Assembly: GCF_019097595.1 (NCBI RefSeq)
Contig: NC_080715.1
Location: 11,985,573-12,049,572 of the forward strand
Reading direction: 5' to 3'
DNA: 64,000 nt
DNA from: Hemibagrus wyckioides
Taxonomy: Eukaryota; Chordata; Actinopteri; Siluriformes; Bagridae
Part shown: in pieces, positions 1 through 64,000 of the stretch
Numbering within the stretch: position 1 is the first letter of the stretch
Layout of the letters: each line of letters begins with the position of its first letter
Translations under genes and position numbers: made by a program
Notes under the pieces: generated by a model
What the model was told of the DNA's origin: nothing
Seen by the model: only the letters and a program-made list of their open reading frames with translations
Database searches by the model: none

Positions 1-59
1 CCACGGCATCCGCGTAGTAGGCGGGGCACTGTTTCTGAACGCTGCGCTCTGATTGGCAG

Positions 60-58524
<58,465 letters not shown>

Positions 58525-58853
58525 ATGACAGGTGACCAACTTGACTGGGTGACCTCCTTGGCTCACAGCCTCTCACTGGTGTGTGACCTCACTCTGCTCT
58601 CTCCATATGTTTCATTTTGGCCGCTCCAGGCTCCATGGCACCGCCGCCTCCGAGTGCCTTTTCAGCACAGAAAGCAAAACAGACCGAAGACGTCTCCAAA
58701 AAAATCCAAGCACACCAGTGTGGAAAACCTCCGCAGTTTTAGTCTGTCTCTGTCTAGAGCAGGGTGTGTCCAGGCCTCCCTTCTGCTCTGTCCACACAGA
58801 CGCCTGCTTTCAAACAGGATGTGGACTTGCGTCTCACTGCTAGAAGCGAGAGC

Positions 58854-58860
58854 TGGTGCT
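58854..58860 (+). promoter_or_regulatory. Candidate miR-29 seed match in 3' UTR
   Basis: TGGTGCT is complementary to bases 2-8 of miR-29 (AGCACCA). A second copy lies at 59008-59014. miR-29 is reported to repress HDAC4 in mammals. Two 7-mers in 4 kb are not improbable by chance, so this is suggestive only. Confidence 0.35.
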
Positions 58861-61786
58861 TTCAAACAAACTCTTCTTTTCATGGCCACTAACGTCCGCA
58901 TGGTTTCAACTGTGGACATTGTCACGGCTGTGTCCTCGTCTGGTTTTATTTCTTGTCTCTTTGGTTATTTTATTTGGTTTGTCTTTTCTTGAGGAGGGAA
59001 AAGTGACTGGTGCTGTTTCATTCCGAATTGGGAAATTTTTTGAAAGTTACTTCTGGATGCTTTGCGAGATGGTTGAGAGGAGAGGCCGGAGACATGGGCA
59101 GGGTGGAAGAGAGGTAGAAAATGTAGAGGATGTGTGGAAGAAGGCTGACGAAGCAGCTTGTCTGAAACCCCTCTAACACACACACAAGAGAGACACTGAG
59201 AGCTTGTGCCTTTTTTTACAGAGCTGGTGGATTTAATGATGATTTGAGAAGAACATTGCCTTAAACTAGTTCCATAAGGGGAAGGCCATCGGGTCCTTCC
59301 GCCCCCTCCTCCATTTTTTTTTCCAGGAGCGGAATGGCTGGAGGCCCGAAGGACAGAAAGCCCTTTGCATGTTTACCAGGAATGTCCTGCAGACTTGTGC
59401 GTGTCTCACACACATTATCATCATTTTATTGGCAATTTATTTTCCTCTGCATTTTTTCAATACTTGCTTTTGGACTTAACTTTTAAATAACCAAGAAGGT
59501 AGTTGCCAGCCATATCCGGGCAAACATTGTTGGAGCAGTTTTCAATTGATTTCTTTAGTACTTTTCAGAGCAAGTGCAGCCCAATGTAGCTACTTGTTCA
59601 AAAATCTATGACCAAATCTATACATCCGTCTCCGTTAACTCGCATGCACTGTTACTGAACACCATTCCCAGTAGACCAGTAGAGGAACGCAAACTAAAAG
59701 CATGAGATCTAACCAGTACTTCAGTGCCACTAACTGCAGGTGTACATGATAGGACTGTTAACACGTTTATCTTCTTCTACAACTTTGTGGTTTATGAGAC
59801 AAGTTGAATGATTGAACTATTTATATTTTTCATGTATTTCTCACAGCAGACATTAGACTTTTTATAGTTATGAATGTCACAGTGTTCATATTCAGATTCA
59901 ATTAATAGTGCTAGCTAATCACCGATAATAACCTTCTGTCCAGATGGCCACTTTTCATTGGCATCTTTCAAATATGAGCAAAAGGGCTGGAAAACAATTT
60001 TAAAAATATACCGTTGAGCCTTCAGATGTTCCAGCAGACAGAGTCGGTGCTGGTGTCCAGCGTGATGTTTCCTGCATTCCTAGCAGCACGGCAGTGGACG
60101 TCCCTACAGATTTCACTACAGGCAGGTGCTACTGTCTGAGTGTGTGTGTGTGTGCACGCGCGTGTGTGTGTGCGTGCAGGCGTGTGTATGTGTGTGTACG
60201 TTTGGTTGTGCGTGTTACACAATCCAGGAAGTAATCGGACCACCAGCCTTCACCCTGTTAATGATGCTAAAACCATAGAGATGGCTGTGACACTCCTCGC
60301 ATGAGTCTCTGAGCTGAGTGCATCCTGTAGGTATGGAGCACCTGCATGGCAGCATATGTATGCATTTTAATGATCCATTTACCTGTGTGTGTGTGCGTGT
60401 GTGTGTATGTATGTGTATATATATATATATATACAAGCATGCTCGCTGACGACTTCATTCACTTTGACACTGAACACATATCACACTGTGGACTGATGTA
60501 GATGGGCTGATTTGTTTGAAAACCCCAACTCATGTTCAGCCTCATGGCAACTACCTTTGTCATTGTATGAACTTACGATTCTTTTTTTTCTTTTTCTTTT
60601 TTTTAATATTCTCATACGAAAGATGGGAGAAGGGCATATTAACGAAGGAGACATGACCTACAGTCACAATTGTTCTTAAAGTCTTATTGGTATACCGCAT
60701 GACTACTCCATTCTGCCAGTTTTGTCTTGTTTTATTTTTTTATTTTCTCGTCATCTCAAATCTTTTTTATACTTATTTTATTTGTTTTTGTTTCTGTTTC
60801 TTTTTGATTATCGTTTTTCCCTGTTACACTCTGTACAGTTGACAATGTTGTTTTACATGCTTAAAGATCGTAGTTCTTCTCTTAGAGAGCAGCTTTTTAC
60901 ACACATGCTGGGGTTCTGGTTTTCTTTGGGAGGGTGAAATTGAGATTTTTACTTTGTATAATGATTCCAACAATTGTGTATTTACTATATGTTCTGTTTA
61001 TAGTAGATTTATATATATATATGAAAAAAAAAATGATCTATAGATATATATTATAAAAAAAAAAACAAAAAAACAATTACAATCATGTTTGGAAAAAAGA
61101 AAAAAAAATTTGGAAGTGCAAGGTGATATGCTCATATAATATCTGCTCAGTGTACACTCTCTTCTCTCCTCCTGGCTGCTGATGGTTTAGCACTGCAACG
61201 GTTCTACATTCACAATCTCACGGCACTTCACGATGCGGCGACTTTTAACGCAGTAATATCTACTGAAAACATCTTGCTCAGTGAATGTTCTGGCAAGTTT
61301 GTTAGTTTAGACCAAATGAAATTTAGTTCTCTTTTTTTCTGATGCATCCAAATTCTCTGTGCAGTTGATTGTGTATTACGCAGCTGCTTGACTTAAAGGC
61401 ACTTGAAGTAAGATTTACTTTGTTATTGTTGTACTGTAGCATGATCACTAACTTAAAAAAACAAGGAAAAACGCTGCAGTTGTTTCTTAGTTCGTCACGC
61501 CTCGGTGATTTTACTGAATGATTCGCACTAAAAATGTCAACGATGGAGAGTTTCGCTGAAGCTTTAATCAGTGTTCTTAATGAAGTAGCGGCTCTGACGG
61601 CTCACTTGACCAGAACTCACACATCACTTCACAACAACAGTCTGAACTATGGCAGCCATTTTCTTTCTTCTTTTGTCTTTTTTTTTCCCCCCACCTCAAA
61701 CAGAATCTTTGTATATCTGGGTTTTTTTTTTTTTCTTTTTTCTTCTACCCAGCATTCAGATAAATACCGAAAAAAAAAAAAACCAC

Positions 61787-61794
61787 ACATTCCA
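61787..61794 (+). promoter_or_regulatory. Candidate miR-1/miR-206 8-mer site in 3' UTR
   Basis: ACATTCCA is a perfect 8-mer target for miR-1/miR-206 (seed GGAAUGU plus the A opposite base 1). Repression of HDAC4 by miR-1 in muscle is established in mammals. The site sits 57 bases before a candidate ATTAAA poly-A signal, where 3'-end-proximal sites often lie. Confidence 0.6.
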
Positions 61795-61850
61795 TTCATT
61801 TTGATTTTGTTCCCATTTATTTGATCATTTGTCATTCCTGCTAATTTGCC

Positions 61851-61856
61851 ATTAAA
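61851..61856 (+). terminator. Candidate variant polyadenylation signal ATTAAA
   Basis: ATTAAA is the commonest variant of the poly-A hexamer. It is the best candidate after the stop codon, since no AATAAA occurs between 58525 and 63124. It is followed within 60 bases by TTTCTGTATCGTTCTCTTTCC, a possible U-rich downstream element. Confidence 0.4.
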
Positions 61857-62289
61857 TCTGGGCCTAGCTTGTTTATTCAAAGGCCCGGGTAAATTTCTGT
61901 ATCGTTCTCTTTCCTCCACCTCTGCATGGTTTGTGTCGGCATGCCTGTCTGTCCTTGTAACATATTTGCACAACCGATGAGCACTGTAGGACGAGAATTT
62001 TTCCAGCATCGGAGAACGGCTTGGGACACGACTGCTTTCTTGTCTGTTCTGTGATCAGGAAGCAGAAAGAACGATGCTCCTTGTGTCCAACGTGCTTTTT
62101 ACTTGTTAAAAAAAAAAAAAAGAAAGAAAAAAAAAAGGAATAGAGAAAGCTAAACAATTTCAAAACATTTGATATTTTACAAAACAAAACTATCTAGCAC
62201 TTGTGACATACAGACAACAGATTTTATTGTATTTATGTAGAACTTTGTTTTAGGTGAACTACACACTACATATTATGCCTGTGTGATTT

Positions 62290-62293
<4 letters not shown>

Positions 62294-62350
<57 letters not shown>
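62294..62350 (+). repeat. (AT)n microsatellite
   Basis: About 28 AT units in the distal 3' UTR region. Confidence 0.95.
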
Positions 62351-62353
<3 letters not shown>

Positions 62354-62826
62354 CTTCTTTGGATGTATTTTTGGGTTGAGTGGAGAGCATCTGGAGTCAT
62401 CAAAGGGCTTTTTCCAGATGTTTGACAGGTATGTCATCCTCAGCCTGTACTTCCCTTTATAGCCAGTAATATATCTATGACCACTGTGGCTCGAGAGCAG
62501 TTCTAGGTTTACAGACGTAAGAAATGCATATTATTTTTATCACTTTGTTTTGATTTTGTTTCCATTGTTACAGAAGACATTTTCTTGGGACCTTTGCTCT
62601 AACATTTGTCTTTGACATCAACTATAAAGTATCTTGTTTTGGAAAATCACAATGTCTTGTTGTTTTATTACACCAATCACATTTACTCAGAAATCTATTT
62701 TTTTTTTTTTTTTGGAAAAGAAGCATTTACATATACCTGCACTCATTGTCCACTTTATTATGTGCAGGTGTTTATTAAATTATTAAATATACAGGTGTTC
62801 CTAATAGATAGATACACAGATAAAGT

Positions 62827-62827
<1 letters not shown>

Positions 62828-62920
<93 letters not shown>
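62828..62920 (+). repeat. Compound (GT)n(AT)n microsatellite
   Basis: A (GT)10 run passes into about 70 bases of TA dinucleotides with one GTATA interruption. It ends directly at the terminal repeat of the Tc1-like element that follows. Confidence 0.95.
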
Positions 62921-62923
<3 letters not shown>

Positions 62924-63404
62924 CTCTGGAAAAAATAACAGACCACTGCAAAATAATCAGTTTTTTCTTACAGGTGAATGTATTGGTTTTTTTGTGAACT
63001 GCTGACAATATTTCCCCTAAATTCAAAATATAACTCTTGTTATTTAGAGTGTATATTTAAAGGAAATGACAACACATCAAAATAACCCAAGATCATGCAG
63101 TATTTGCAGAGCTTTAATAACTCAAATAAAACAAAATGCAAATCATTTGTAAACAAATTGTGTTAATGCTTTGGCTAAATAACATTAAGAAATCAGTATT
63201 TGGTGGAATAACCCCGATCTGCATGCGTTTTGGCTCCATGCTCTCCACCAGTTTTTCACATTGCTGTTGGGGAACTTTATACCACTCTTTTTTGCAAAAA
63301 AGCAAACAGCTCAGCTTCGCTTGATGGTTTGTGACCATCCATCTTCCTCTTGATGACATTCCAGAGGTTTTCAATAGGGTTCAAATCTGGAGATTGGACA
63401 GTGG
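62919..63404 (-). mobile_element. Tc1-like element, truncated
   Basis: The end CAGCTCTGGAAAAAATAACA, then GACCACTGCAAAATAATCAG, is one I recognise from a very common fish Tc1-like family. The minus strand encodes the transposase C-terminus, with EWYKVPQQQCEKLVESMEPK and then RMQIGV (within 63114-63374). The other end is missing and is replaced by a poly-T tract at 63409-63423. Confidence 0.82.
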
Positions 63405-63443
63405 TCTCTTTTTTTTTTTTTTTCCCCCAGAGTAGTATATATA

Positions 63444-64000
63444 TACACTATATTGCCAAAAGTATTCGCTCACCTGCCTTGACTCGCATATGAACTTAAG
63501 TGACATCCCATTCCTAATCCATAGGGTTCAATATGACGTCGGTCCACCCTTTGCAGCTATAACAGCTTCAACTCTTCTGGGAAGGCTGTCCACAAGGTTT
63601 AGGAGTGTGTTTATGGGAATTTTTGACCATTCTTCCAGAAGCGCATTTGTGAGGTCACACACTGATGTTGGACGAGAAGGCCTGGCTCTCAGTCTCCGCT
63701 CTAATTCATCCCAAAGGTGTTCTATCGGGTTGAGGTCAGGACTCTGTGCAGGCCAGTCAAGTTCATCCACACCAGACTCTGTCATCCATGTCTTTATGGA
63801 CCTTGCTTTGTGCACTGGTGCACAGTCATGTTGGAAGAGGAAGGGGCCAGCTCCAAACTGTTCCCACAAAGTTGGGAGCATGGAATTGTCCAAAATGTCT
63901 TGGTATGCTGAAGCATTCAGAGTTCCTTTCACTGGAACTAAGGGGCCAAGCCCAGCTCCTGAAAAACAACCCCACACCATAATCCCCCCTCCACCAAACT
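63444..64000 (-). mobile_element. Tc1/mariner-like transposon, runs off the window end
   Basis: The terminal repeat starts TACACTATATTGCCAAAAGT, preceded by TA. It is closely related to the ends of the 10273-10740 derivative. The element continues beyond base 64000, so its full length and other end cannot be judged. The transposase part is listed separately. Confidence 0.9.
63528..64000 (-). CDS. Tc1-like transposase, C-terminal part (5'-partial)
   Basis: The frame is open from the window end to a stop at 63528, at least 157 codons. It carries [19 protein letters not shown], then [11 protein letters not shown], the second catalytic Asp region [13 protein letters not shown] and the third acidic residue in [20 protein letters not shown]. 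It ends in the typical [11 protein letters not shown]. Tc1 transposases cut and paste their element at TA sites using a DDE triad in the nucleus of the host cell. The N-terminal DNA-binding part and first Asp lie outside. An intact C-terminus suggests a fairly young copy, unlike the other relics here. Confidence 0.88.
   Translation of the reverse strand, partial: FGGGGIMVWGCFSGAGLGPLVPVKGTLNASAYQDILDNSMLPTLWEQFGAGPFLFQHDCAPVHKARSIKTWMTESGVDELDWPAQSPDLNPIEHLWDELERRLRARPSRPTSVCDLTNALLEEWSKIPINTLLNLVDSLPRRVEAVIAAKGGPTSY

Larger units (their letters stand above)
58525..62640 (+). other. hdac4: hdac4 3' UTR (end uncertain) and adjoining sequence
   Basis: No further gene is visible, and the human HDAC4 3' UTR is several kilobases long, so this is most likely UTR. 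It contains U-rich stretches, an A-rich block (61021-61110), GT tracts (60137-60200, 60384-60416) and an AT tract (62294-62350). There is no AATAAA on the plus strand before 63125. ATTAAA at 61851-61856 and TATAAA at 62623-62628 are the candidate signals. Putative microRNA sites are listed separately. Short open frames here match no protein I recognise. Confidence 0.75.

Noticed and set aside
58525..59176. Open frames of 155 and 106 codons just after the hdac4 stop
   Set aside because: They lie in the 3' UTR, match no protein I recognise and lack any splice or start support.

Overview
The window is vertebrate genomic DNA. The intron-rich gene, the density of microsatellites and the Tc1/mariner-like and tRNA-SINE-like repeats point to a teleost, and several repeats read like families common in ostariophysan fish such as catfishes (inference from recalled repeat text, not a search). 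It contains one real protein-coding gene, on the plus strand: the 3' two thirds of hdac4, the class IIa histone deacetylase. I can place 22 coding exons between 60 and 58524. They splice with canonical GT-AG boundaries and matching phases into one open frame of 888 codons plus stop (2669 nt, the first two bases completing a codon from an upstream exon outside the window).

The first nine exons (60-24104) encode the regulatory half: the end of the N-terminal region, the nuclear localisation segment, three 14-3-3 phosphosite motifs ([22 protein letters not shown]), a glutamine-rich stretch and an IKQE SUMO motif. Exons 10-22 (24713-58524) encode the class IIa deacetylase domain, with the structural zinc ligands, the catalytic zinc ligands, the class IIa His in EGGHDLT, and the C-terminal nuclear export tail ending EEEPPL. 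Paralog choice (hdac4, not hdac5, hdac7 or hdac9) rests on HDAC4-like residues along the whole chain, including the C-terminal tail.

The 3' UTR starts at 58525 and probably runs to about 61.9-62.6 kb. It contains a perfect 8-mer match to the miR-1/miR-206 target site, a known HDAC4 regulator. Past it, from about 62.8 kb to the end, lie an AT microsatellite and two Tc1-like transposons, the last still carrying an open transposase C-terminus on the minus strand.

Everything else is intronic. It holds about six Tc1/mariner-like relics, several tRNA-SINE-like repeats, a 46-bp minisatellite that abuts an exon, a 32-bp minisatellite, and many (CA)n, (CT)n and (AT)n tracts, several of them touching splice sites. 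Two introns inside the deacetylase domain are large (10.3 and 6.2 kb) and include repeat-poor blocks that are candidates for conserved non-coding elements. I found no RNA gene, no CRISPR array, no second protein gene and no undescribed multi-gene system. The most interesting signals concern hdac4 itself: a changed caspase cleavage residue, a possibly microsatellite-eroded exon end, an exon that begins with a perfect donor sequence, and TG repeats at several splice acceptors.
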